Below, piece by piece: positions 1 to 8,799 of a stretch of DNA of 38,291 nucleotides. Origin of the DNA: an uncultured Prevotella sp. (GTDB lineage: Bacteria > Bacteroidota > Bacteroidia > Bacteroidales > Bacteroidaceae). The translations under genes and the position numbers were made by a program. The stretch's first letter is position 1; every line of letters begins with the position of its first letter. The notes under the pieces are model-generated. The model saw only the letters and a list, made by a program, of their open reading frames with translations, did no database searches and had not been told where the DNA came from. The stretch is taken from the NCBI GenBank assembly GCA_934203355.1, contig CAKPZC010000015.1:1-38291 (forward strand). The letters are read 5' to 3'.

Positions 1-72
1 ACTCCGGCAGGATTCAAACCTGCAACCTTCTGATCCGTAGTCAGATGCTCTATTCAGTTGAGCTACGGAGCC
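1..72 (-). tRNA. tRNA-Arg (anticodon ACG), 3' end cut by the window edge
   Basis: Read on the minus strand, the sequence starts GGCTCCG at 72 and folds as a cloverleaf. The anticodon stem TCTGA/TCAGA encloses the 7-nt loop CTACGGA, giving anticodon ACG (read as ICG, arginine). The T arm has stem GCAGG/CCTGC around TTTGAAT. The acceptor 3' strand CGGAGT runs off the window, so position 72, the discriminator base and any CCA are missing. Confidence 0.93.
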
Positions 73-117
73 AAACACTTAAGCTTTAGCAAGATGTTTA
101 CTTCTTGAAAGCGGGTG

Positions 118-149
118 CAAAGGTATGACTTTTATTTTTAACTTCCAAA
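118..149 (-). promoter_or_regulatory. promoter of tRNA-Arg
   Basis: On the minus strand there is TTTG at 149-146, a 20-base spacer and TACCTTTG at 125-118. This matches the Bacteroidetes sigma-ABfr pattern TTTG-N19/20-TAnnTTTG and lies about 45 bases upstream of the tRNA 5' end. Confidence 0.7.
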
Positions 150-200
150 TGTTTTTGAAGTTTTTTTTGGAATTTAGTGAAAAATGTGGTTTTCTGAGCT

Positions 201-1544
201 TTATTTCACAAATAAATTCCATTTAGGCATGTTTTTGCCATACTTTTTTCTGAGTTTCTCAAACAGAGCCATTGTGTCTTTTGAGAACTCATGTCCTTTC
301 CATGTGCTTGTGTTTGTGATAAACACCCAACATTCCCCGTCGGCATATCGCAAAACAAGTGCAGATGTTCCCACAAGTGAACCGGTGCGAATCCATGGTC
401 CACGTTTTGGAGTGAAATTCCATCCGAGTGAGTACTGATGGTCGGGCATTTCCTGAGTCATCATGCTCACCGCTTGCTTGCTTAACACGTCAGGCACAGT
501 AGGGTCGCCGTCGATGGAGGCCACAAGTCGGCATAGTTCGGCAGCCGAAGCCACCCATGCTCCAGCTCCGAGAGCTGTTGTTATGTCGTTCTCGCCATAA
601 CACCTTGTCACAAGGCGTCCGGAGTTGTTGAACTCCTGAGCAGGTTCTGAACTTGAGTGCATGTAGTATACGGTCTCGTTCGGTCGACGGTCTTTCAGGT
701 AGTTGCCTGCGATGTGGAAGTCGTAGCATCCGGCTGGTTCAAGCACATATTTCTGCATGAACTGTTCGTAGGGCATCCCCATGCGTTTCTCGATAATCAG
801 CGACAGCAGAGTGTAGCCTATGTTGCAGTAGCGTTGTGCTGTGCCAGGTGTGTAGCCCAGGTGGCGTTTCAGTACGATGCGCAGCAGCGTGCGGTGGTCG
901 GGTGGGGTGGTGAGTCGATTTTGCTGCATTATGTAGCGTGTGGAGAAAATCGGGTCGCCGGCATAATTTGTGAATCCTGCCTTATGGCGCAGGAGTTGCT
1001 CCACGGTGATGTCGAGATAGCGTTTGTCCTTTATTGAATTTACGTAGAAGGTGTCGTTGAGTATGCCTTTTGGTCCAAACACCTTGTCGGACAGTCGAAC
1101 CTTGCCCATATCGCGCAGTTTCATAATGCCCGTTGCGGTGACGAGTTTCGATACCGACGCCATGCGCATGATATACGACGGTTCCATAGGGATTTGACGG
1201 TCTTTATCGGCAAATCCGAATCCGCGTGCGTAGATCAGCGAGTCGTGGCGCGAAATGGCAAGCTGGGCTCCGTTAATCTCCCATCGTTTCAGATAGCGTC
1301 GCATTATGGAGTCCATGGCGTAGAGTTCGGGCTGGTCGGACAGCGCATTTGTTAATGTGTCGTTGAGATGCACCCTGTGTGCCACCTCTTCAATAGAGTC
1401 CTTTTCGTGCTTTGTCTCACTTGAGCATGCCGCGCATGTGCAGCGGCATATGCTCGTTATTATGATAACGACAAAGGTGAGGCATCCAAAACAGGACAGC
1501 CTCACCTTCGTGCGATATTGTTTTTTTATTCTATATCCAAACAT
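201..1544 (-). CDS. serine hydrolase, beta-lactamase/class C penicillin-binding-protein family (probable lipoprotein)
   Basis: 447 residues. The catalytic SxxK tetrad is S130-V-S-K133 and the second motif YxN is Y239-C-N241, as in class C beta-lactamases, D-Ala-D-Ala carboxypeptidases and esterases (PF00144). A basic N-terminus is followed by a hydrophobic segment (about 19-32) and a Cys-rich stretch ending at Cys40, which may be a lipidation site; this points to export to the envelope. The start codon lies only 2 bases after the fhs stop, so the gene is very probably cotranscribed with fhs, although no functional link is obvious. The true substrate (peptidoglycan peptide, ester or beta-lactam) cannot be told from the motifs. 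The name beta-lactamase should be taken only as fold membership. Confidence 0.85.
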   Translation of the reverse strand: MFGYRIKKQYRTKVRLSCFGCLTFVVIIITSICRCTCAACSSETKHEKDSIEEVAHRVHLNDTLTNALSDQPELYAMDSIMRRYLKRWEINGAQLAISRHDSLIYARGFGFADKDRQIPMEPSYIMRMASVSKLVTATGIMKLRDMGKVRLSDKVFGPKGILNDTFYVNSIKDKRYLDITVEQLLRHKAGFTNYAGDPIFSTRYIMQQNRLTTPPDHRTLLRIVLKRHLGYTPGTAQRYCNIGYTLLSLIIEKRMGMPYEQFMQKYVLEPAGCYDFHIAGNYLKDRRPNETVYYMHSSSEPAQEFNNSGRLVTRCYGENDITTALGAGAWVASAAELCRLVASIDGDPTVPDVLSKQAVSMMTQEMPDHQYSLGWNFTPKRGPWIRTGSLVGTSALVLRYADGECWVFITNTSTWKGHEFSKDTMALFEKLRKKYGKNMPKWNLFVK

Positions 1545-1546
1545 TT

Positions 1547-3211
1547 CTATGATAGTCCTTCAATTTCTCCATTCACTATGTCGATGTTCATAGCAGCCGG
1601 CACCTTTGGCAGTCCTGGCATACGCATTATGTTGCCAGCTATGACTACAATCATCTCGGCTCCAGCGTTGATGACTATGTCGCGCACGTTGACATCAAAT
1701 CCCGATGCCACACAGTATTGTTTAGCGTCGGTAGAGAACGAGTATTGTGTTTTGGCAATACAGATAGGGAAACGCTCGAAGCCGAGGTCGCGAATCATCT
1801 GGAGTTTCTTCTTTGCAGGGGCAGAGAACGACACGGAGTCGGCTCCATATATGTTCTTAGCCACCTTTTCCACTTTCTCCTCTATAGAGTCCTCGTCGTT
1901 GTAGACAAGCTGTAGTGGTTTAGAGGGGTTGTTGGCAATGGTGTCGACAACAAGGTTTGCCAAGTCGACAGCACCCTCGCCTCCGTTGGCGTAGGCATCG
2001 TTCTCGGCGAATCCTACGCCTATTTCTGCACAGTATTCCTTAACAATGTTTATCTCCTCCATCACGTCGCCGGCATAGCGGTTGAATGCCACGACAACAG
2101 TTTGTCCGTATGACTGTAGGTTCTTGATGTGCTTGTCGAGGTTGGCAAGTCCTTTGCGCAGTCCGTCGCTATTGGGTTTCTTGATGTCCTCGACGGCGAT
2201 GCCTCCGTGCATCTTCAGTCCCTGTGCTGTGGCTACAATGATGGTGAGTTTGGGCTGTAGTCCACTCTTGCGGCACTTTATGTCGTAGAATTTCTCGGCT
2301 CCGAGGTCGGCTCCGAATCCTGCCTCTGTTATCACGTATTCGCCAAAGGTCATAGCCATCTTTGTGGCGAGTATAGAGTTGCATCCGTGTGCTATGTTGG
2401 CAAATGGTCCGCCGTGTACGAATGCTGCTGTGTTCTCTGTGGTCTGCACAAGGTTGGGTGCGAGAGCGTCGCGCAGCAGTACGGTGATGGCACCAGCAAC
2501 GCCGAGGTCCTTCACGGTGAAGGGCTTTCCCTCCACGGTATATCCGAGCAGTATGTTCTCTATGCGGCGGCGCAGGTCGTCCTCGTCGGTGGCAAGACAT
2601 AGTATCGCCATTATTTCAGATGCAGGAGTGATGTCGAATCCCGATTCGCGTACGATGCCGTTGGCTTTGCCGCCCATTCCGGTAACAATGTCGCGCAGTC
2701 CGCGGTCGTTGACATCGAGCACGCGGTTCCATAGCACCTCGCGCAGGGCGAATCCGTTGTCACGGTTCTGGTACATGTAGTTGTCGAGCAGGGCTGTTAT
2801 GGTGTTGTGTGCGGATGTGATGGCATGGAAGTCGCCTGTGAAGTGCAGGTTGATTTTGTCCATTGGCAACACCTGTGTGTGTCCGCCTCCGCATGCACCG
2901 CCTTTCAGTCCGAATACTGGTCCGAGCGATGGCTCGCGCAGGGCGCATATTGCTTTCTTGCCGATATGTGTCAGTCCGAGAGCGAGTCCTATGGTTACGG
3001 TGGTTTTGCCTATACCTGCTTTGGTTGGGGTGATTGCTGTGACGAGTATAAGGTTGCTATCTTTCACGCGCTCCTCGTTGATGAGTCGTGTGGGCACCTT
3101 GGCCATATAGTGTCCATAGAGCTCAAGTTCTTTGGCAGGTATTCCGTAGGTTGCTGCTACTTTGTCGATTTCTTCCAGTTTTGTGCTGCGGGCAATTTCG
3201 ATGTCTGTCAT
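1547..3211 (-). CDS. fhs: formate--tetrahydrofolate ligase (FTHFS)
   Basis: ATP-dependent ligation of formate to tetrahydrofolate, giving 10-formyl-THF for purine and formyl-Met synthesis; cytoplasmic, tetrameric in known homologues. 554 residues, the usual full length. The P-loop is at about 61-71 ([11 protein letters not shown], the form common in Bacteroidetes; clostridial enzymes have GEGKTT). It is followed by the family signature [19 protein letters not shown] and then [11 protein letters not shown]. The first ATG at 3211 gives a standard N-terminus. The serine hydrolase gene follows after 2 bases. I see no clear TAnnTTTG box just upstream; the ribH terminator (3273-3314) separates it from the preceding operon. 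Confidence 0.97.
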   Translation of the reverse strand: MTDIEIARSTKLEEIDKVAATYGIPAKELELYGHYMAKVPTRLINEERVKDSNLILVTAITPTKAGIGKTTVTIGLALGLTHIGKKAICALREPSLGPVFGLKGGACGGGHTQVLPMDKINLHFTGDFHAITSAHNTITALLDNYMYQNRDNGFALREVLWNRVLDVNDRGLRDIVTGMGGKANGIVRESGFDITPASEIMAILCLATDEDDLRRRIENILLGYTVEGKPFTVKDLGVAGAITVLLRDALAPNLVQTTENTAAFVHGGPFANIAHGCNSILATKMAMTFGEYVITEAGFGADLGAEKFYDIKCRKSGLQPKLTIIVATAQGLKMHGGIAVEDIKKPNSDGLRKGLANLDKHIKNLQSYGQTVVVAFNRYAGDVMEEINIVKEYCAEIGVGFAENDAYANGGEGAVDLANLVVDTIANNPSKPLQLVYNDEDSIEEKVEKVAKNIYGADSVSFSAPAKKKLQMIRDLGFERFPICIAKTQYSFSTDAKQYCVASGFDVNVRDIVINAGAEMIVVIAGNIMRMPGLPKVPAAMNIDIVNGEIEGLS

Positions 3212-3272
3212 TGTTTCTTTTTAAATAGTGTATTTGGTTCTTGTTGTTATACTGTTGGTAGAAGATTAGAAA

Positions 3273-3314
3273 ATCCGGCACGACAAACACCATATAGGTG
3301 AAGCCATGCCGGAT
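3273..3314 (-). terminator. probable terminator after ribH
   Basis: Inverted repeat ATCCGGCA (3273-3280) / TGCCGGAT (3307-3314), with a smaller hairpin CACC-ATATA-GGTG inside the loop. On the minus strand the stem is followed by TTTCTAATCTTCT, a modest T-rich tail. It sits between the ribH stop and the fhs start. Confidence 0.55.
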
Positions 3315-3351
3315 GTGATGTCGAATTAATATATATAATATGTATATTCGT

Positions 3352-3828
3352 TTAGAATTTAGCCATTTTGATGGCGTCAATTGCACACTCATCACCCTTG
3401 TTGCCATATTTGCCGCCACAACGGTCGAGAGCTTGCTGCTTGTCGTTGGTTGTGAGCAGACCGTAGATGATGGGTATCTCGCTTGTGGTGTTAAGGCGTG
3501 CGATGCCATAGGTGACACCCTGGCAGATATAGTCGAAGTGAGGTGTCTCGCCGCGTATCACGCTTCCGAGTATAATCACAGCGTCGTAGCCGCCGTGCAA
3601 CACCATCTGGTGTGCGCCGTAAATCAACTCGAAGCTGCCGGGCACCGTCTTCACGTGGATATTCTCGGGTAGTGCTCCGTGTTTCTCAAGAGTCTTTACG
3701 GCTCCGTCGAGAAGGGCCCCCGTTATGTCGGGATTCCACTCAGCCACCACAATGCCGAAGCACATGTTGCTTGCGTCGGGTATTGAGGAGAAGTCGTATT
3801 CAGAGAGGTTGTGAAGTGCTGTTGCCAT
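3352..3828 (-). CDS. ribH: 6,7-dimethyl-8-ribityllumazine synthase
   Basis: Penultimate step of riboflavin synthesis: condenses 5-amino-6-ribitylaminouracil with 3,4-dihydroxy-2-butanone 4-phosphate; forms icosahedral or pentameric shells in the cytoplasm. 158 residues, full length. Family motifs are visible in order: [10 protein letters not shown] (substrate pocket), [28 protein letters not shown] with the catalytic His, and a C-terminal [11 protein letters not shown] segment. It starts 8 bases after the stop of the TPR protein gene, so the two form an operon that ends at the hairpin at 3273-3314. No other rib genes are in the window. Confidence 0.97.
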   Translation of the reverse strand: MATALHNLSEYDFSSIPDASNMCFGIVVAEWNPDITGALLDGAVKTLEKHGALPENIHVKTVPGSFELIYGAHQMVLHGGYDAVIILGSVIRGETPHFDYICQGVTYGIARLNTTSEIPIIYGLLTTNDKQQALDRCGGKYGNKGDECAIDAIKMAKF

Positions 3829-3836
3829 GTTCTTGA

Positions 3837-4541
3837 TTATTTTTCAACGATGTTCTCGATGTACTTGTCAATCTCTGAAGACTGTACGATCTGTGCGTTC
3901 ACATACTTCTTCTTGATGTCCTGATAGATTTTGAGAGCCTCGTCGTTCTTGTTCTGCTTTTCGAGGAGCTGTGCAGCCTGAAGGAGGAATGTGGGAGAGA
4001 GACTGTTGTTGGTGTTGTCCTCAGCCTTGCTGTCTGCCATGTCGGCAGCTTTCTTGAACGAGCTGATAGCCTTGTCGAGGTTGCCGATGTTGGCATAAGC
4101 GTTGCCGAGTGCAGCAACGGCTGCCGGGCTTACCATTGCGTCGCTCTCGGGCGAGAACTTCTCAAGATAAGTGATGGCTTCGTTCCACTTGCCGAGGTTG
4201 GCATAGCAGAGACCAGCATAGAGGTTGGCAAGGTTGGCAGCGTCGGTGCTGCTGTAGTCGCTTGCTATCTTTACAAAACCAGCATAGCTTGCGCCGTCGC
4301 CGTTGAGCGCCTTGTCATACTGCTCCTGGTTGAAGTACTGCTGTCCCTTTGCCAAGGCTGTGCTTGCCTTCTCCTCGCGCGGACCGCCAACATATGCCTT
4401 ATAGAGGAGCAAGCCGGCTATTACCACGATGACAGCAACTACTGCTATGAGTATCTGCTTCTTGAACTTTACGAAAAATGCTTCTGTGTAGTTGGAGCTC
4501 TCTATTTGAGCCTTTGCTCCAAATTCTGTTTTGTTTGCCAT
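3837..4541 (-). CDS. membrane-anchored tetratricopeptide-repeat protein
   Basis: 234 residues. A cytosolic N-terminal stretch (1-28) precedes one hydrophobic helix (about 30-47, rich in V/I/A/L). The rest is helical with at least three TPR-like units, for example around [20 protein letters not shown] and [20 protein letters not shown]. The architecture resembles the YfgM/TPR-21 type of envelope chaperone-associated proteins, but this is similarity of layout only. A scaffold or chaperone role at the membrane is inference. It is the first gene of an operon with ribH and is divergent from recF. Confidence 0.85.
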   Translation of the reverse strand: MANKTEFGAKAQIESSNYTEAFFVKFKKQILIAVVAVIVVIAGLLLYKAYVGGPREEKASTALAKGQQYFNQEQYDKALNGDGASYAGFVKIASDYSSTDAANLANLYAGLCYANLGKWNEAITYLEKFSPESDAMVSPAAVAALGNAYANIGNLDKAISSFKKAADMADSKAEDNTNNSLSPTFLLQAAQLLEKQNKNDEALKIYQDIKKKYVNAQIVQSSEIDKYIENIVEK

Positions 4542-4610
4542 TTATTATTTTTGTTTTTAATTTCTTATAAGTTTTTTGTGACGTTGACAGTACAACACAC
4601 AAATGCGTCG

Positions 4611-4618
4611 CAAAATTA
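4611..4618 (-). promoter_or_regulatory. possible -7 box for the TPR-ribH operon
   Basis: Minus-strand TAATTTTG matches TAnnTTTG and lies about 70 bases upstream of the start at 4541. I do not see a good -33 TTTG at the right spacing, so support is partial. Confidence 0.4.
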
Positions 4619-4682
4619 CTCAATTTATCTTATATAGTGAAATTTATTATCTCTTTTTTTCTTTTTTCAATAATAAATGGGG

Positions 4683-4690
4683 TAACTTTG
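4683..4690 (+). promoter_or_regulatory. -7 promoter box for recF
   Basis: TAACTTTG on the plus strand is the canonical Bacteroidetes -7 element, preceded at -33 only by a T-rich tract. It places transcription start near 4698, between the in-frame ATG at 4603 and the ATG at 4714, and so decides the recF start in favour of 4714. Confidence 0.65.
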
Positions 4691-4713
4691 CACTTCATAA
4701 ATACGTTCTACCA

Positions 4714-5817
4714 ATGATTCTCAAGAATATTTCGATACTTAATTTCAAGAATATACGCGAGGCGACACTCGACCTGTCGCCCAACATGAACTGTTTTATA
4801 GGGCGCAATGGCGAGGGAAAAACCAATTTTCTTGATGCTGTCTATTATCTTTCGTTTTGTCGCAGCTCGTTCAATCCCATTGACTCACAGGTGATAACCC
4901 ACGACCAGGAATTCTTTGTCATCGACGGAGTGTATGAAAACGAGGCTGGCGACGACATCGACATCTACTGTGGCATGAAGCGCGGCACTAAAAAGCACTT
5001 CAAGCGCGACAAAAAGGAATATAAACGACTCTCGCAACATATTGGTCTTATACCTCTGATTTTTGTGTCGCCTGCCGACCAGTTGCTCATTTCGGGTGGC
5101 AGCGAGGAGCGACGTCGGCTCATGGATGTAGTCATATCGCAGTATGATAATACTTATATTGAGTCGCTCAATAGCTACAACAAGGCTTTGCAGCAAAGAA
5201 ACGCCCTGTTGAAGATGGACGACGAGCCCGACATGGCACTCATGGAGATATGGGAACAGGAGATGGCGCGCCACGGCGAGCGCATATATCACGCACGACA
5301 GGAGTTTGTGGAGCAGATGGTGCCCGTGTTTCAGGAGATTTATAATCATGTGAGCGATGGGCATGAGGCTGTGTCGTTGCGCTATGTGTCGCACGCCCAA
5401 CGAGGCAGATTGCTCGATGTCATACAGCGCGACAGGATGAAGGACCGTGCTGTAGGCTACTCGTTGCACGGAGTTCATCGCGACGATCTCGAAATGTTGC
5501 TTGGCGGCTATCAAATTAGGCGCGAGGGGTCGCAGGGACAGAACAAGACGTTTGTTCTCGCCTTGAAACTCGCCCAGTTCGACTTCCTGCGGCGCACAGC
5601 ATCCCAGACCACACCACTCCTGTTGCTCGACGACATATTCGACAAACTCGACTCTCATCGTGTGGAGCAGATTGTGAAGCTTGTGTCGGGCGACGGTTTC
5701 GGTCAGATATTCATAACCGATACCAATCGCGACCATCTCGACCAGATATTGAGCAACGTAAGCTACGACTATAGGTTGTTTGATGTTGAGGCTGGAGAGA
5801 TTAAGAAGCATGAATAG
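4714..5817 (+). CDS. recF: DNA replication and repair protein RecF
   Basis: SMC-like ATPase that loads RecA at single-stranded gaps with RecO and RecR. With the start at 4714 the protein has 367 residues and begins MILKNISILNFKNIR, the classic RecF N-terminus; a longer in-frame extension to 4603 would include the promoter and is rejected. Walker A is at 30-37 (GRNGEGKT). Near the C-terminus LLLLDDIFDKLD is the Walker B/D-loop, preceded by an ABC signature region (REGSQGQNK). The DUF721 gene follows after 15 bases, a common recF neighbour in this phylum. Confidence 0.95.
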   Translation: MILKNISILNFKNIREATLDLSPNMNCFIGRNGEGKTNFLDAVYYLSFCRSSFNPIDSQVITHDQEFFVIDGVYENEAGDDIDIYCGMKRGTKKHFKRDKKEYKRLSQHIGLIPLIFVSPADQLLISGGSEERRRLMDVVISQYDNTYIESLNSYNKALQQRNALLKMDDEPDMALMEIWEQEMARHGERIYHARQEFVEQMVPVFQEIYNHVSDGHEAVSLRYVSHAQRGRLLDVIQRDRMKDRAVGYSLHGVHRDDLEMLLGGYQIRREGSQGQNKTFVLALKLAQFDFLRRTASQTTPLLLLDDIFDKLDSHRVEQIVKLVSGDGFGQIFITDTNRDHLDQILSNVSYDYRLFDVEAGEIKKHE

Positions 5818-5832
5818 ACTAAATGGTAAGCT

Positions 5833-6123
5833 ATGTTCAGACGTGATGTGAAGTCCATAAGCGACTTGTTGAATATATATTTGCGCAACGAGGGACTGGA
5901 GACTCCTCTTTTGCAAAGGCGCGCTTTGGCTGCATGGGACACAGTTGTGGGGCAGTCGGTGGCTCGCTATACAGGTGAGAAGTTTATTAAAAACCAGACT
6001 CTTTTTGTGAAGGTGCTTAGTCCGGCTTTGAGGCAAGACCTCTCGATGATGCGCTCCCAGATAGTGAAGCGTATTAATGGAACTGTTGGAAGCCAGGTGA
6101 TAGTCGACGTGAGAATTTATTGA
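5833..6123 (+). CDS. DUF721 (DciA-like) protein
   Basis: 96 residues, a single small DUF721 domain. DUF721 proteins include DciA, the DnaB-helicase operator that replaces DnaC/DnaI in many bacteria, so a role in loading the replicative helicase is plausible but not shown by the sequence alone. Typical residues seen are the AAWDTVVGQSVARYT core and the FVKVLSPALRQDLSMM strand-helix region. It lies 15 bases after recF and just before a strong terminator, and is almost certainly cotranscribed with recF. Confidence 0.85.
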   Translation: MFRRDVKSISDLLNIYLRNEGLETPLLQRRALAAWDTVVGQSVARYTGEKFIKNQTLFVKVLSPALRQDLSMMRSQIVKRINGTVGSQVIVDVRIY

Positions 6124-6134
6124 TAGCTACATAT

Positions 6135-6167
6135 TATTAAGTTTGCAGCTATTTATTAAGTTTGCAG
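6135..6167 (+). repeat. two 14-bp direct repeats, each with a promoter-like TAAGTTTG
   Basis: TATTAAGTTTGCAG occurs at 6135-6148 and again at 6154-6167 (19-bp period). Each copy contains TAAGTTTG, which fits TAnnTTTG. They lie between the DUF721 stop and the terminator at 6187. Confidence 0.6.
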
Positions 6168-6186
6168 TTATATATCTATAAAGATA

Positions 6187-6224
6187 GGGCGGCAGGAATT
6201 TCGTAATCGAGATTCCTGCCGCCC
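6187..6224. terminator. strong bidirectional intrinsic terminator
   Basis: Perfect 13-bp inverted repeat GGGCGGCAGGAAT (6187-6199) / ATTCCTGCCGCCC (6212-6224). The apical TCG-TAAT-CGA extends the helix after a T-G pair. It separates the convergent recF-DUF721 and peptide-transporter units. The flanks are only A/T-rich, without a long T run. Confidence 0.85.
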
Positions 6225-6282
6225 TTAATATTATTTCAGAGTTTGCATTAAACAAACATTAAAGCCATTAGTGTGGCTATGA

Positions 6283-7809
6283 TTAGCTTACCTTGTTGAG
6301 CTTCTTGATGATAGAGAAGATGAACAATGCCGATACGAGGCAGATACCAGCAAGAACACCCCAAATAACAACGAGGTTGAAGTTCTGACCCCACATGATG
6401 CCAGGCACCATTACCAACTGGTTGCCGATGGCTGTTGCGCCGAACCACAGACCCATCATCAAGCCTGCATACTTAGGAGGAGCCACCTTAGACACGAACG
6501 AGATGCCGATAGGCGAGAGCAGAAGCTCGGCAAATGTGAGGATGAGGTAGGTAGAGATGAGGAGGTTGGCGCTAACACGTGTGCCTTCTGTTGCGGGGTC
6601 GCCTTGTGCCAACGGAAGCTCCAGACCCATAGAACCTACAGCCATCCATACGAAGCCAAGAGCAGCTACGAGCATGCCGAGACCAATCTTCTCGGGAGAT
6701 GTCGGTTCCTTGCCAATCTTGTTGAGCCATGAGAACAAAGCAACGCTCACCGGAGTCAATGCCACTACATAGCAGGGGTTGAACTGCTGGAAGATAGGAG
6801 CCTTGATGTCGACAGCACCTTCAAGACTGTTGTACTTGTAGAACAGGAAGGCGATGGCTGCAACGATGATGCCGAGCGCTATGCCCTTGCCCTTGCCAGT
6901 CTTGCTCTGTGCGAGACCGAAGCTACCGTAAACAACGAAGATGCAGGCAACGAGGTTGGTCACGTCGAATGCCATTGACTGCAGACCCTCAGATGTTGTC
7001 TGGGTGTAGTCGCGAGCAAACAATGTCAGGGTGTTGCCGTTCTGGTGGAATGCCATCCAGAAGAAGATAACCACAGCGAACACAAGACACAGGCAGATGA
7101 TGCGCTCCTTAGTCTCAGCAGGAGAGAGCTCTTTGACATCAGACTTGGCTTTATCTGCCGACTTGCCATTTGTCTCGCTGGCGAGAACATGCTTGTATGT
7201 GAAGCTGAATGCATAGTATATTGCGATACTGAGGATAAGCGAAGCACATGCCACGGCAAACGCGAAGTGATAAGCATCCTCGGGCGATACGCCAAAACTG
7301 GCCTGTGCCCAATCCATAATCTTAATGGCTGCTGTCGGGGCAAACATAGCGCCGATGTTGATTGCCATGTAGAAGAGTGAGAAGCCAGAGTCGCGGTTGT
7401 TGGCATACTTAGGCTCGTCGTAGAGGCGGCCCACCATAACCTGAAGATTACCCTTGAACAAACCTGTTCCTAAGGCAATAAGGATGAGCGACAGTCCCAT
7501 TGCGGCAATGGCAACGGTGTCCTTGCCAAGAGGAAGCGAGAGCACAAGGTAGCCAATGAACATGATGAAGATACCTGTAGTAACCATCTTGCCGAAGCCA
7601 AACTTGTCGGCTGCGATACCGCCAATGATGGGAAGGAAGTAAACCATCATCAGGAATGTTGAGTAAATGGTACTTGCCAATCCGGTTTGGAAACCGAAGT
7701 TAGCCTGCAAATACAGTAAGAATACTGCGAGCATGGTGTAGTAACCAAAGCGCTCACCAGTGTTGGCCAATGCGAGGGCCCACAGACCTTTTGGTTGATT
7801 TTCGAACAT
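6283..7809 (-). CDS. POT-family proton-dependent oligopeptide transporter
   Basis: Inner-membrane symporter of di- and tripeptides with protons (PTR2/POT, major facilitator superfamily). 508 residues, 12 or more hydrophobic segments. The N-terminal helix carries the POT signature as NTGERFGYY (E19, R20, Y23, Y24). The first acidic residue of the usual ExxER is N16 here, which could affect proton coupling. A long cytoplasmic loop at about residues 205-225 (SETNGKSADKAKSDVKEL) separates the halves. It has its own promoter with paired half-palindromes upstream and ends near the bidirectional terminator. Confidence 0.93.
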   Translation of the reverse strand: MFENQPKGLWALALANTGERFGYYTMLAVFLLYLQANFGFQTGLASTIYSTFLMMVYFLPIIGGIAADKFGFGKMVTTGIFIMFIGYLVLSLPLGKDTVAIAAMGLSLILIALGTGLFKGNLQVMVGRLYDEPKYANNRDSGFSLFYMAINIGAMFAPTAAIKIMDWAQASFGVSPEDAYHFAFAVACASLILSIAIYYAFSFTYKHVLASETNGKSADKAKSDVKELSPAETKERIICLCLVFAVVIFFWMAFHQNGNTLTLFARDYTQTTSEGLQSMAFDVTNLVACIFVVYGSFGLAQSKTGKGKGIALGIIVAAIAFLFYKYNSLEGAVDIKAPIFQQFNPCYVVALTPVSVALFSWLNKIGKEPTSPEKIGLGMLVAALGFVWMAVGSMGLELPLAQGDPATEGTRVSANLLISTYLILTFAELLLSPIGISFVSKVAPPKYAGLMMGLWFGATAIGNQLVMVPGIMWGQNFNLVVIWGVLAGICLVSALFIFSIIKKLNKVS

Positions 7810-7869
7810 AAAATGAAATTTGGTTATTGGTTTTGTTTGATTGTTTGTTCAATTCAATTTTCAAGTTCA

Positions 7870-7935
7870 CAAAATTATAAACAATTCTCCATATTTCCAA
7901 ACAAATGTTTGCTTTTTGATGCAAACAAATGCTTG
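7870..7935 (-). promoter_or_regulatory. promoter of the peptide transporter with two operator-like repeats
   Basis: On the minus strand TTTG (7901-7898), a 20-base gap and TAATTTTG (7877-7870) form a Bacteroidetes promoter. The -33 element lies inside CAAACAAATGTTTG (7898-7911, arms CAAAC/GTTTG). A near copy, CAAACAAATGCTTG, sits 24 bases further upstream at 7922-7935. Two such sites overlapping and preceding a promoter suggest a regulator-binding region; the regulator is unknown. Confidence 0.6.
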
Positions 7936-8003
7936 AAAAACATGGAAATCGCCGATATTGGCTTTCTAAATAGGTTTTTGGGGCTGCTGTTAGGTGTTAA
8001 AAA

Positions 8004-8747
8004 CTAAACGTCGAAGTATTCATTTAGTTTCTCTCCGGCACAGCCGTCGGCATTGTCGATGTCGTTGATTATCACGCCATGTTCGAGTAGTGCCACACGT
8101 GTTGATATGTCGACGGTGTGTTGCAGGTTGTGGCTCGACACAAACACGGTGGCTCCCGTCTCTTTGTTAAACGAGGTGATGAGTTTTTTCAGTTGATTTT
8201 GGCTGCTTGGGTCGAGGAAGTTGAATGGTTCGTCGAGAATCACGAGTTGAGGCTTTGTTAGCAGAGCTGCCACTATGCCCACCTTCTGTTTGTTGCCAGC
8301 CGAGAAGTCGCGTATGTATTTTTTCTGTCCCAACACCTCGCTGTTCATAAATTGCTCAAAGTGTTTTAGTCGTTCCTCGGTTTGTTGTTTTGTAAGTCCC
8401 GACACTTTGCCTATGAACTCAAAATATTCCTCGGCGGTGAGGAAGTCGATTAGGAACGAGTTGTCGATGTAGGCTCCTGTGAGTAGTTTCCAGTCCTCGC
8501 ATACAGCTGGGTCTATTTCGTCTTTCACGCTTTCTTTGTCGGTCATATTCTCCTTGTCGGGAAACATCACAACACAGCCATCGTCGGCTTTGAGCAGGTC
8601 GAGCATCAGGCGGAATAGTGTGGTCTTGCCGGCGCCGTTGTTGCCCACAAGGCCGATAATCTCGCCGTTGTTGACTTTGAGGTCAGAAATGTCTACGGCT
8701 GTCTTTCCGCCGAATTGCTTTTTGAGATTTTTAATTGTTATTCGCAT
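8004..8747 (-). CDS. ABC transporter ATP-binding protein
   Basis: 247 residues, a single nucleotide-binding domain. Walker A is GNNGAGKT (35-42), the signature motif is degenerate (FSAGNKQK instead of LSGGQ), and Walker B is LVILDEPFNFLD, followed by SSHNL containing the H-loop His. This form is typical of ABC-2-type exporter ATPases. No permease gene lies beside it: downstream is the transporter promoter region and upstream is hsdR, 52 bases away. The partner is therefore elsewhere or has been separated. Substrate unknown. Confidence 0.9.
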   Translation of the reverse strand: MRITIKNLKKQFGGKTAVDISDLKVNNGEIIGLVGNNGAGKTTLFRLMLDLLKADDGCVVMFPDKENMTDKESVKDEIDPAVCEDWKLLTGAYIDNSFLIDFLTAEEYFEFIGKVSGLTKQQTEERLKHFEQFMNSEVLGQKKYIRDFSAGNKQKVGIVAALLTKPQLVILDEPFNFLDPSSQNQLKKLITSFNKETGATVFVSSHNLQHTVDISTRVALLEHGVIINDIDNADGCAGEKLNEYFDV

Positions 8748-8799
8748 CGTCTGTATTTTTTGTAATGGTATATTTAATGTGTTTTTATATTATTGCTGT

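Noticed and set aside
4885..6036. 383-codon minus-strand frame opposite recF
   Set aside because: It lies wholly over intact recF and DUF721, is rich in His/Leu from antisense codons, and has no domain.
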